Source of the DNA: Porphyridium purpureum
Lineage: Eukaryota; Rhodophyta; Bangiophyceae; Porphyridiales; Porphyridiaceae
Direction of reading: 5' to 3'
DNA: 64,000 nucleotides
Assembly: GCA_008690995.1 (NCBI GenBank)
Contig: VRMN01000001.1
Location: forward strand, 3,100,001 to 3,164,000
Shown: in pieces, positions 56,150-64,000 of the stretch
Layout: each line of letters opens with the position of its first letter
How positions within the stretch are numbered: position 1 is the first letter of the stretch
Made by a program: the position numbers and the translations under genes
Notes under the pieces: model-generated
Told to the model about the DNA's origin: nothing
Database searches by the model: none
The model's input: only the letters and a program-made list of their open reading frames with translations

Positions 56150-58189
56150 ATGGAGGGACAGGGAGAGGCGCGGAAGCGCGGCGCGCGAGGAATGGGCACT
56201 GGGTCGGGAGGTGCTCGATCGGGAAGGGAGTCGTCAGATGGAAACATGAGGAATCGGAACTCGTTTGCGCTCGTCGACGAGGATTTTCCAGCGATGGGTG
56301 CAACGGGCGCGACTGCGTCGCCGACGGCCGCGCGGGTCGCGCCGCTCGAGCAGCACGATCGAGAGAAACAGGCGCAACGAAGCGACGCGCGGAGGCAAGG
56401 AGACAATAACGCCGCGGGATCACGAGGGCGCGGGGGTCGCGGCGCGCGCGTGTCGGGTGCCGGTGTCCGTGCGGATCAAAATCCCCGCCAGTACCAGGGT
56501 AGACGGCAAGAGCAGCACGAAATAGAACAGCAGCAAGAACAACAGCAGCAAGAGCAACAGCAACAGCAGAATCATAGAGGTATTCGGGGGGAGAGCCCGG
56601 TGTATCGTCATAGTGCGGTGAGCGGTGGGGACGAGAGCAGAGAGTCGACTCAACACAGCGCGCCAGGCTGGCGACCAAAGATGGCAGGGATACCCGAGAA
56701 GGAGTATGGGCGTGATGAGAACAGTTTTCCTCTGATCGGAATGACTGCGCGCGATCTTGATACTGTGGTGCGCGTTCACTTGCGCCAGCTCGAGACTCAG
56801 GACGATTATGTGGATGACTATTACTTGCTGCAGTTTTGTGCTCGAAATAATCTGTCTGTAGATGATCTTCAGGTGCGCATGGCAGTCAGTAGTTCCTTCT
56901 CCAACTTTGTCAATCGTGCACGAGCGGCCGCGTTGCAGAGAGCTTCGGAGGGTGCTGCGCAGCCAGTGACCGACGCGACACTCAAAGAAGCGCACTCTGC
57001 GCGGAATATAGAGCTTCTGTCAACTGCGCTGGGTACGCTACGCACATGGACTCCTAAAGCGCCACGCAAGCTGGTGTCCGTGTCAGATGAGGGTCGTTCG
57101 GCGGATGCAGACGACGCAGCGGCGCTCAGTAGCTTAAACCCGCTCGCTGGCCTAGCAAGCCTAGGCGGCACGCTGGAGAAGCGCCGCGCTGTACTCAAGC
57201 AGAACAGCGTGGCGCTTCTGCGAGAAGATGAGCGTGTGCGAGCACGCTCGCTCATTGAAGCGGGTTATGATATTTTTGCAGAACTGCGTGACATTGAACG
57301 CGGGCAGCTGACAGGAATTGTGTTTCTCAAAGGCGCAGTAGAAGGACACGAAGGTGACTCAGGCTTAGTGCTTGCCTCTGCAGAGGAACTAGCGGCACAG
57401 CTTCTGTTCGGCGTGCTACAACTTGACGATCCGGTGAAGGGGGGCATTCTTTTCCTGCGCATGTCCCTGATTTTGAAAGGCAAGCGCCTCATTGGTAGCA
57501 CGATCCGCCTACACGCAAAGTTGTTTGCGCGTCTCGCTGCCGTTCCGCCGAACGGCGCGGCCGCCAAGTCAGTCGTGCGTGGAGAGTTGCAGAAGCACAT
57601 TGCAGCGATCACGGCAGCAGTCATGGTGAACCAAGACCTGCTGAGCCACGAGGCGAGTGCTGCGGCCGCGTTCGGTGAGCGTGCTCCCGATGAGGTTGTC
57701 AAGGACATATTCTGGACGCCGCTAGAAGACGCGGTGGCTCTGATTGAGTCGTTGGATATGTTGGCTGCAATTCTCGCTGCTTTCAACATGGCCCACGAAG
57801 CCAGCACCGTGCCAAAGCTGATGGAGACCGCGGCGAGCAGTGATGTTCTCAATAGTCTCATGGGCGGAATCAGCTCGCGATTCGGCTCATCCCTCCTATG
57901 CACGCTCCTTTCACGGGCATACGCACTGCTATCTGCGCTGAGCTCAAACAAGGACGCCAGTGCCATTGTGGCAGCTGCGTCTTGGAAGGCTGCTTTCACG
58001 CCGTTCTTTGACGCCGCTTTGGCCATCTTGGAACCCGTTTTCGCTCGCGCAGAGAATACCAGTCGCATTTGGGAACTTGCCGCGCTCCTTGACGCACTGG
58101 CAGAGAAGGAAAGACAGACAAAGCTCCGAATGACGCTCAAGCCGCTTTTGGAGGAAAAGCGGATCCCGCCTCCGCCGTCCATGCCATAA
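56150..58189 (+). CDS. PAT1: PAT1-like mRNA decay factor
   Basis: The start at ATG 56150 gives 679 residues; ATGs at 56114, 56192 and 56246 are also in frame, the frame itself opening at TTG. The N-terminus is Gly/Arg-rich, with RGRGGRGAR and then a Gln-rich run encoded by CAG/CAA repeats. The conserved block MTARDLDTVVRVHLRQLETQDDYVDDYYLLQF (shown here as MTARDLDTVVRVHL and QLETQDDYVDDYYLLQF) matches Pat1's MTPYDKNFIARIQLSQLVTEDPY. The C-terminal two-thirds is an alpha-solenoid like the Pat1 C domain. Pat1 binds the Lsm1-7 ring and promotes decapping in P-bodies. It is divergent to RPB8 across a promoter with several GTACAGT copies. Confidence 0.8.
   Translation: MEGQGEARKRGARGMGTGSGGARSGRESSDGNMRNRNSFALVDEDFPAMGATGATASPTAARVAPLEQHDREKQAQRSDARRQGDNNAAGSRGRGGRGARVSGAGVRADQNPRQYQGRRQEQHEIEQQQEQQQQEQQQQQNHRGIRGESPVYRHSAVSGGDESRESTQHSAPGWRPKMAGIPEKEYGRDENSFPLIGMTARDLDTVVRVHLRQLETQDDYVDDYYLLQFCARNNLSVDDLQVRMAVSSSFSNFVNRARAAALQRASEGAAQPVTDATLKEAHSARNIELLSTALGTLRTWTPKAPRKLVSVSDEGRSADADDAAALSSLNPLAGLASLGGTLEKRRAVLKQNSVALLREDERVRARSLIEAGYDIFAELRDIERGQLTGIVFLKGAVEGHEGDSGLVLASAEELAAQLLFGVLQLDDPVKGGILFLRMSLILKGKRLIGSTIRLHAKLFARLAAVPPNGAAAKSVVRGELQKHIAAITAAVMVNQDLLSHEASAAAAFGERAPDEVVKDIFWTPLEDAVALIESLDMLAAILAAFNMAHEASTVPKLMETAASSDVLNSLMGGISSRFGSSLLCTLLSRAYALLSALSSNKDASAIVAAASWKAAFTPFFDAALAILEPVFARAENTSRIWELAALLDALAEKERQTKLRMTLKPLLEEKRIPPPPSMP
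56519..56575. repeat. CAG/CAA repeat in PAT1
   Basis: An impure glutamine-coding tract with interspersed Glu codons, giving a Gln-rich segment of about 19 residues. Confidence 0.8.
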
Positions 58190-58350
58190 ACTGAGACGCA
58201 TTAGAACGCCTGTGCTAAATAAATTGAGTGCAGCCACTGCTTTACTTATAAGATCGTCTGTCTTGACCATCGGGATGGTTTCTGACACACTGGTCAGGAA
58301 GACCCGCGAGTATCATCGCCTGTCTGCCGGCCTGGTCAGACCGGCTGTTT

Positions 58351-59625
58351 TCACCTTAGCCCCAAGATCAGGGTTTTTGGATGCTCAAGCTGCCGGTCGC
58401 TGCAAGGCATAAACACTTGGGAGGCCAAGAAATCGACTGCAAGATCATGGCTTGCGTGATGTTGGCGCAACTTGCGCTGCAGGCGCTTAAACGTTGTTCC
58501 CAGGACATCGCAGGCGAGCTCCAGCTGCTCCAGCAAATGTTGTGCATTTGGGTGCGACACTGAAGTGCTCTCTGATTCTTGATTTGTGGCATCCGTGGCG
58601 GGCGCGCTTCGAGCCACTTCTAACTGTGAGAGAAACCCGTGTTCCATACTGGATTGTGCCTGTATTAAGGCATCATGTCGACATGATTCGAGGTCTTCCC
58701 AAAACGATAGTTCCTCTTCGTATCTGGCCTTGGCTTGTTCGAGGAGTTCTAGCTGCATTGCACGCACCTTGTTAATCGGGTTTGAGACCTGGAACGCACC
58801 AATTTGACCTTCAGAGAGCTCAATCACCGATTCTAAATTCAGTACATCATAATCATCCTGCTCCATGGCGAGCAGGAAGCGCGATGCTACATTTTCAGCA
58901 CATGACAAGAGCTGAGACTGCATTGCATTCTCATCTTCAGTCGTATTTGGCAGCGTGGTCGATGAGAAGAGCACATCAAACTGGGACGCCATCGCCTCCC
59001 GCCAGGCCTGCCGCAACGACACATCCGCTGATGATGTGATGACTTGCGGGCTATGTGTCTTATTTGATGATGCTGACGATCGCCTGCTCATTCTCAGGAG
59101 TAGCAGCACGCGTTGAAGCGTTGTGAAATGACCTGTCAACTCCGACTGCGACTCCAGAACACCTAACTGGGTCTGGTCCGCGTCTTCATTCCCTTGTACT
59201 GATTTGTCTTTCGCTGGCGAAGACGAAGCAGTGGTTTTACCTACTTTTTGTGTCACTGACGCGACGTGATCATCTTGCGAAGATTTCTGTCTTGTGTCTT
59301 GATGCCCGCCCATTGACGCAATCTCAGCCTTTACCGGGACTGCATCCGCGATGCTGCCGGCGCTATTCGTACACCCACCGACTGGCTTGTCGCCCTCAAA
59401 ACCACCTTTCTCTGACTGAGCGTCCGCATTCACTCTCACAGGTCGTTGATCTTTCTGCGCGAGTGACTCACTGTGCTGTGATTCCTCCGACGCGGCACTG
59501 TGCTTAGCCTTTTTGCGAAAGCGAAACGCACCCACACAGAACTCTTGCTGGTCTGTCGATCTCTTGTGCGACCCGAGTGTCGGAGCCTGAATGTCCAAAT
59601 CTGCGGACACCGTGTCGGCCACCAT
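58351..59625 (-). CDS. Unrecognised coiled-coil-like protein
   Basis: The 424-residue protein starts at ATG 59625. The first 175 residues are polar and disordered-looking, with FCVGAFRFRKKAKHS near 29-43 as a basic patch. From about 190 the sequence turns helical (LRQAWREAMASQFDVLF, VRAMQLELLEQAKARYEEELSFWEDLES, LLEQLELACDVLGTTFKRLQRKLRQHH), consistent with coiled coils. The layout (disordered start, helical end) resembles kinetochore and similar scaffold proteins, but I saw no signature. It is convergent with PAT1, 161 bases between stops. Confidence 0.6.
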   Translation of the reverse strand: MVADTVSADLDIQAPTLGSHKRSTDQQEFCVGAFRFRKKAKHSAASEESQHSESLAQKDQRPVRVNADAQSEKGGFEGDKPVGGCTNSAGSIADAVPVKAEIASMGGHQDTRQKSSQDDHVASVTQKVGKTTASSSPAKDKSVQGNEDADQTQLGVLESQSELTGHFTTLQRVLLLLRMSRRSSASSNKTHSPQVITSSADVSLRQAWREAMASQFDVLFSSTTLPNTTEDENAMQSQLLSCAENVASRFLLAMEQDDYDVLNLESVIELSEGQIGAFQVSNPINKVRAMQLELLEQAKARYEEELSFWEDLESCRHDALIQAQSSMEHGFLSQLEVARSAPATDATNQESESTSVSHPNAQHLLEQLELACDVLGTTFKRLQRKLRQHHASHDLAVDFLASQVFMPCSDRQLEHPKTLILGLR

Positions 59626-60347
59626 CTTTCCCTAATCCCAGCCAGTAAATGTCAAGCTACGAATCCGCAAACTCGTGGCAGAACGTCCGTCGCCGACCTC
59701 CGCGCACCTTGTCAAAGCTCTTATGGATAGGTCTTCTCGCAGTTTCTGCGATTTCCGCGTCAACTGTCGGTCCACCTTGACGCTCTCCAGCACAAGTCCC
59801 TTCCACCAGTGCCAAGCTTCTGTCTGCTCTTGTCTGGCCCTCCGCCCCGGATGTCTGCCTTGTCTTCCTACATGACCGTTTCAAATGCCCCTCTTCCCCT
59901 CTGTTTTCAAATTTTCAAAAAATGGCTCACAGTAGCGGGCAACTGTACTTTTCTTTAGAACTGTACCTTTTCAGGTTCGGAAGGCAGGTGTGAATCCGTC
60001 AGGGCCTTGCAGCACGCAGGCGGAGAGGAAAAAAAAAAGGGAGGATGCATGCGGCGGGCCTCTATGCCATGCTCTCAGTACGTCAGTCAACGATTACGCG
60101 TATCGGCACTTCTAGTCGGAAAGCGGCGTATCATGTTGTGGCCAGAATGAAGACCGATTCCAAAGCTGGCGCCGGTCGAATAGAGAATGGAAAGCATACT
60201 TGGCATGCGCCTTTTGTCGACCATCATCGCCAATTCTCTGTTGATGCAGATGTTTCAGAAGCTTTGCTTCTACAACAATGAAAGTGCGCCCAAAGAGACG
60301 GCTCTCACAGGGTCAAAAGCGCCATGCTCAAGGTCCGGGCGCTCGCC
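59626..60347. other. Intergenic, no gene recognised
   Basis: 722 bases between two minus-strand genes. It holds two ACTGTAC motifs and an A-rich tract at about 60029-60041. Plus-strand frames at 60045-60281 (78 codons) and 60187-60600 start at ATG but are unsupported and extend over the next gene's 3' end. Confidence 0.4.
59942..59966. promoter_or_regulatory. Two ACTGTAC motifs
   Basis: Copies at 59942-59948 and 59960-59966, about 317-341 bases upstream of the start at 59625; read on that gene's strand they are GTACAGT, the same orientation as in the PAT1 and methyltransferase clusters. Confidence 0.45.
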
Positions 60348-61415
60348 TCAATTGGTCAGCGGAAAATGCAGCTTGCGGACCGATTCCGGTAGATCACGAA
60401 TCTCCGTAATACTCTCAGAGCAAAGCCAAATGGTAAGCGCATATCGCCGCTTGCTACGATCCAAAGGTTCGCCAGCGCAAGCAACCGAAACCTCTGCATT
60501 ACCTTGTGACTTTGAATTTAACATGGGAGTAACCGAATGGACGAGCGCATCACTCCAAAATACGACGAGACGATCCGCCACTGGCTCAATGTCGCGATAG
60601 ACAGAGCTGTCCGTGCTGCTGAACGCGCGAAAGCACCCGCCGTCGCCACGCTTGTACATGGGATTCATATAATACAGGATGGATATCTTTCTCAAATCAC
60701 CTGCGCCACCGTTATCAATGTGCTTATCGTAAGCCGCGCCACCATTGGTACAAACTGCGAGTTTGTTAGACTGCAGCTTAGTACTGAGTGCCGCGCGTCC
60801 CTTGAGCGCATGATTGAGAACCGTTCCAAGCACGCTCGTCATGTGGACAATGTACTCAACCAGCTTGGGCGCCATGTCATACTGCGTGTTTCCGCCCATA
60901 ACCTGCATAGCGTAGACGTGCTCCTTTTCGTAGATGCGGTTTTGTCGGGCGTCAATCGATTGGCTCTTCACAAAGAGGCCAGGAGTCTCGGAGGACATAT
61001 CGTACATCTTTTCGGCCTCTCGTCGCATCTGCGCCGACAGCGTCGCTCCTAAAAAATTGTCACAGACGTACACGGCATCATCGCCCCGCTTGAGCTCATC
61101 CACCAAATCATCAGCTATCCGCGTCATCCCCTCACTCACAGCCCGCCTGAAAACCGTCGAATTGTGTGCCCCGGGCTCCCCGCTGTTGTCAACCGCGGGC
61201 TTCGGCGGTCTCGACTCTTTCGCCCTGCCATCAGCGCGAGCGCCAAAACCTGACGCCGACCCGAAGCCGGTAGCTTGCAGCACTTTAACGCGCGAGATCG
61301 CGCGTTTCGCCGGCGCCGAGCAACGTCTCCCCGCACACGCGCAACACAGCTTTTGAGAGTCAACGCGGAGGCTGGCCACGCTGAGTGTTTCAAAAGCGCA
61401 GACGCGCGTATACAT
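60348..61415 (-). CDS. EGLN/PHD-type 2-oxoglutarate Fe(II) prolyl hydroxylase
   Basis: The start at ATG 61415 gives 355 residues with an Ala/Arg/Ser-rich leader; ATG 61490 adds 25, and ATG 61130 would give only the catalytic part. The C-terminal domain matches EGLN enzymes: YDKHIDN (HxD, iron), RKISILYYMNPMYKRGDGG, DIEPVADRLVVFWSDALVHSVTP (the distal His; compare DIEPKFDRLLFFWSD), and RRYALTIWL (Arg for 2-oxoglutarate). An insert of about 20 residues lies before the last Arg. Members hydroxylate proline on HIF-alpha in animals and Skp1 in protists, acting as oxygen sensors. The leader could target an organelle, which would be unusual. Its 5' end touches that of the PPTase gene. Confidence 0.85.
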   Translation of the reverse strand: MYTRVCAFETLSVASLRVDSQKLCCACAGRRCSAPAKRAISRVKVLQATGFGSASGFGARADGRAKESRPPKPAVDNSGEPGAHNSTVFRRAVSEGMTRIADDLVDELKRGDDAVYVCDNFLGATLSAQMRREAEKMYDMSSETPGLFVKSQSIDARQNRIYEKEHVYAMQVMGGNTQYDMAPKLVEYIVHMTSVLGTVLNHALKGRAALSTKLQSNKLAVCTNGGAAYDKHIDNGGAGDLRKISILYYMNPMYKRGDGGCFRAFSSTDSSVYRDIEPVADRLVVFWSDALVHSVTPMLNSKSQGNAEVSVACAGEPLDRSKRRYALTIWLCSESITEIRDLPESVRKLHFPLTN

Positions 61416-61701
61416 GATGGCGGCGGGGCCAGCGATGTGCTGTTTCGCGCTCAGCGATGTCTTTCTATCTCGAAGCCGCAGCGCGTACATCAGAATACTT
61501 CAAAGCGTGGTGCAACCCAAGACAGTTTGCCCTTCGCACACCAGATGCAGAAGAACCAAGGTGGTTGCCGCGAGAACAAGCCACACGAGCAGCGCGCTAA
61601 GTGTGCGCCAAGACGTTCAGGATGGATGCACGGTGCAGATTCATGAGAGGTGGTCGCCAGCCGGGCGAAAGGGCTCGCAAGGCGCTTTTCGAGAACACTT
61701 G

Positions 61702-62505
61702 ATGAGCATTGAAGAGCAAGAATCGGGTGAAGTGCCGGAAGGGACAGCGCGCGTTCACATATGGCAAGTGCCATTTTCAGACTTGACCGAAGAGTCGCTT
61801 CTCGCGGGCATGCGGATAGTGGACGCACTCAGCACACAAGAGCGCGAAGAGGCAGGGCGCAAACCTGATTCTGTTTTTCGGAGGAATTTTGTTGTATCTC
61901 GCGCATTCTTGAGGACCGTTCTGGACAAGTACACAGAGCATGATGCCCGCGAGCTCAACATTGCAAGAGAGACTCGAGGAAAGCCGTATCTGCCTGACTT
62001 TCCAGACATTTGCTTCAACGTATGCCACACCGATGAGCAGTTCTTTGTCGCTGTCGCACACGCGCGCAGTATTGGTGTGGACGCAGAAAGTACGCAAAGG
62101 CGCCTTTCCGATCCCCGGCAGCTCGCCCGGCGATGGTTTTCGCTTGCAGACCGGCAATGGCTTGACCAGCTCGCTGCACAGGACGTGTCGCCCGGGTCAC
62201 TCAGTACAGCGTTTTTGCGAGTGTGGACAATGAAGGAGTCGTACGTCAAGGCCACTGGTCAGGGTATTGCCCGCTCGTTCAAGTCTTTCACTGTGGCTCC
62301 TCGACAGGAAGGGTATACGTGCAAAGAGCAAGCAGGAGAAGGAGACTGCGAATGGTGCACGGTTTCGTTCGACTCTGCTGACGCGAGGCACATAATGGGA
62401 CTCACGTTCGCGGCGACAACGCTTCCGAAAAGATCCTCTACATTGCAACGTCTGTCAGTGTTTATGTGCTGTGGGGCGCACTTATTTACAAAATGCGGAC
62501 TTTGA
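61702..62505 (+). CDS. 4'-phosphopantetheinyl transferase (Sfp type)
   Basis: The start at ATG 61702 gives 267 residues. Upstream ATGs at 61414, 61417 and 61435 would add a possible transit peptide (MCCFALSDVFLSRSRSAY...), but the first two overlap the divergent hydroxylase start. Family blocks are VHIWQVPFSDL, RGKPYLPD, CFNVCHTDEQFFVAVA, IGVDAE (magnesium), and FLRVWTMKESYVKATGQGI (W-KE-K-x-G). It moves phosphopantetheine from CoA to the serine of acyl carrier proteins or synthases, activating fatty-acid or polyketide synthesis. Plastid or cytosolic location cannot be decided. Its stop lies 18 bases from the stop of the convergent gene. Confidence 0.9.
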   Translation: MSIEEQESGEVPEGTARVHIWQVPFSDLTEESLLAGMRIVDALSTQEREEAGRKPDSVFRRNFVVSRAFLRTVLDKYTEHDARELNIARETRGKPYLPDFPDICFNVCHTDEQFFVAVAHARSIGVDAESTQRRLSDPRQLARRWFSLADRQWLDQLAAQDVSPGSLSTAFLRVWTMKESYVKATGQGIARSFKSFTVAPRQEGYTCKEQAGEGDCEWCTVSFDSADARHIMGLTFAATTLPKRSSTLQRLSVFMCCGAHLFTKCGL

Positions 62506-62523
62506 AAGGATACTTCGCAGCGC

Positions 62524-64000
62524 CTAAACCCCAGATATGTAGCATGCTGCGTGCAAAGAGTGTTTCTGCCCAAACCGGTTCCTTTCCGATAAGACCAGCT
62601 TGGAGAACGAGTCCAGATGCGAGATGAAATGGCCTGCACGCACGCAGACCGCGTAATCAAGCATGCTCGCTGTACCCATGCGTTCCATACGCGGGGCGCC
62701 TTCGTCGAGAAGAAGCTCCTGGAGATCCTGGTCGGTCACATATGACGCACCGGGAAAACTCTCATGTAGCTTATCGAGGATATTGAGCACCTTGCTTTGA
62801 ACTTCCTTATTCCGCGGATTCTCGCCACCCTTCATGCCATTGTTGAGTAAGTCTGTGGCAAGGTAGAATCTTGTGCTGGAAGAAGCTACTTTCTTGGCTT
62901 CTTGTGCTAATCTCTTGATACATGAGGTGCCCCACTCGTACACCTTTTCTCCGTCCGGGTCATAGTTATTGAGCGACAGCTCTTGCATGGCGCGGCCCAC
63001 ACGCAAATGAATAGCCACCACATTCGCCGGGTTCAACTGCTTGCGTTCGAGCATACGGTCCGCTCGGTGATACGCGCTTTCAGAGAAAACGAGGGCATCG
63101 TGTGCTCGTTTCATTGCGCCTTCTTGCTCCGCAGTCAGATTCACAATGAAAGACTGCTTTCTGAAATTGAGCATCGCAATCGTAGTCGGCACGTCCGCAG
63201 CAGGCACGCTGGCTTGACTTCTTGGCGACAGCTGCTGTGCGAGCTCAAAGTATGCATCGAGAGCGGCTTTGGCGTTGTTCATTCGTCTGACGGCAGCATG
63301 CGATGTACACAGGAGTGCAGCAGCCCACACATGCTCCGACAATGCGTAAAAGCCGAGGGCGTTGCGTTCAGAAGGAAATACAGATTGGTCTTTGAAATAT
63401 GTGGCTGCCTCCTCCATATCACATTTCCAGGCCAGTTCGCCGCCTCCCTTGCCTCCAGCTCGCACAGCTTCTGGTCCCCACACGAAGACTACGACGGCAT
63501 CAATAATGGAGACGTGCTGCCAGGTATTCGCCTTCAGGAATACCGAGCTACGCACGGCCCAGCTATCGTAATCGATCACGTGTCCAAACGTACGCTTGAG
63601 ATGCACGACTGAAAAATAGTCGTCCAACGTTCCCACCGACAAGCCGCGCTTTACAAAGTCTGGCGGCAGCTTCATTTGCGCTTGAATTTTGGCCTCAAAT
63701 ACAAATGGAACAACAAGATTGTAGTCTGCCTCTTGCGCACAAACCAGCACCTCTACAAGCGCTTTGCGCATATTGTAAATCCGTTCCCATGCGTCAAAGA
63801 GCAAGACAAACCGATTGCTGACTGCCTCTGCCACATTGAAGGTATGGTCATCGGCACGCTCCTGTGCACCTGTCGTGATCGTAGAATTAGACCGCTGTTG
63901 TGACAATCCTGCCTGCTCCGACCAATCTGAAACATCAACGGAGTGCGCGGGCACAGATTCCTGCCGCGCGTCACCTGCGTGCAAGCTTACCCCCACTCGT
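62524..64000 (-). CDS. GDP-fucose O-fucosyltransferase-like protein, 5' end cut by window
   Basis: About 490 residues are visible and the frame stays open to the right edge; the apparent first codon at 63996 is GTG, so the true start is outside. LLFDAWERIYNMRKALVEVLV and YNLVVPFVFEAK resemble the first Rossmann half of fucosyltransferases, VVAIHLRVGRAMQEL fits the HxRxGD-like donor motif, and MLDYAVCVRAGHFISHLDSFSKLVLSERNRFG fits the C-terminal D..v..a..f..n..StFs motif. A role in protein or glycan fucosylation in the secretory pathway is likely from the fold; donor and acceptor are not proven. Any signal anchor is outside the window. Confidence 0.6.
   Translation of the reverse strand, partial: RVGVSLHAGDARQESVPAHSVDVSDWSEQAGLSQQRSNSTITTGAQERADDHTFNVAEAVSNRFVLLFDAWERIYNMRKALVEVLVCAQEADYNLVVPFVFEAKIQAQMKLPPDFVKRGLSVGTLDDYFSVVHLKRTFGHVIDYDSWAVRSSVFLKANTWQHVSIIDAVVVFVWGPEAVRAGGKGGGELAWKCDMEEAATYFKDQSVFPSERNALGFYALSEHVWAAALLCTSHAAVRRMNNAKAALDAYFELAQQLSPRSQASVPAADVPTTIAMLNFRKQSFIVNLTAEQEGAMKRAHDALVFSESAYHRADRMLERKQLNPANVVAIHLRVGRAMQELSLNNYDPDGEKVYEWGTSCIKRLAQEAKKVASSSTRFYLATDLLNNGMKGGENPRNKEVQSKVLNILDKLHESFPGASYVTDQDLQELLLDEGAPRMERMGTASMLDYAVCVRAGHFISHLDSFSKLVLSERNRFGQKHSLHAACYISGV

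Noticed and set aside
59657-59884. 75-codon minus-strand frame upstream of the coiled-coil gene
   Set aside because: It opens at a TTG and has no recognised motif.

Overview
This is nuclear DNA of a gene-dense, intron-poor eukaryote, most likely a unicellular red alga of the Porphyridium type. The genes are eukaryotic in kind (RNA polymerase subunit RPB8, INO80 subunit Arp5, UFL1, SOF1/DCAF13, ECO1, PAT1, ZW10, NAP/SET), nearly all are single uninterrupted reading frames, spacing is short and DNA is moderately GC-rich. Plastid signals are a MenA-type naphthoate prenyltransferase and a selenoprotein-W-like protein whose leader begins MAFV, a phenylalanine-near-start leader typical of red-lineage plastid proteins. 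The species assignment is inference. I count 31 supported protein genes (two cut by the window ends, several unrecognised) and two weaker candidates. I found no rRNA, no convincing tRNA, no CRISPR array and no mobile element.

Layout. 1-7.5 kb: an unrecognised gene cut by the left edge, a GT61-type glycosyltransferase, two unrecognised genes and two related LITAF-domain genes. 7.6-20.2 kb: ZW10-like tether, SnoaL/NTF2-like protein, SelW-like protein, RCC1-repeat protein, SOF1, MenA and an inositol polyphosphate kinase. 20.4-30 kb: an acyltransferase-3/SGNH membrane protein, a family-16 methyltransferase, a four-finger C2H2 protein, a 2.2-kb gap and a third LITAF protein. 30-42.3 kb: a DDB1/CPSF160-family protein, ECO1, a NAP/SET protein, ARP5 and UFL1, tightly packed. 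42.4-48.9 kb: an unusually loose region holding three tandem same-strand copies of a gene family I do not recognise. 48.9-64 kb: FAM136A-like protein, a 1718-residue family-A DNA polymerase, RPB8 (the only intron-bearing gene I could prove), PAT1, an unrecognised gene, an EGLN-type prolyl hydroxylase, a phosphopantetheinyl transferase and an O-fucosyltransferase-like gene cut by the right edge.

Main points to follow. (1) The tandem family at 42.4-46.9 kb: small basic Ser/Arg-rich proteins sharing four cysteines (C-x8-10-C-x24-C-x2-C) and a near-invariant RS/RE block. (2) A 7-base motif, GTACAGT/ACTGTAC, found by eye 18 times; 17 hits lie in non-coding DNA, mostly 100-340 bases upstream of start codons and often in multiples. 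(3) The DNA polymerase, which appears to have lost its proofreading residues and to carry a second helix-hairpin-like segment. (4) The ZW10-like protein ending in an acidic WxW motif. GT61, the acyltransferase and the fucosyltransferase-like enzyme may serve cell-wall or exopolysaccharide synthesis (inference).
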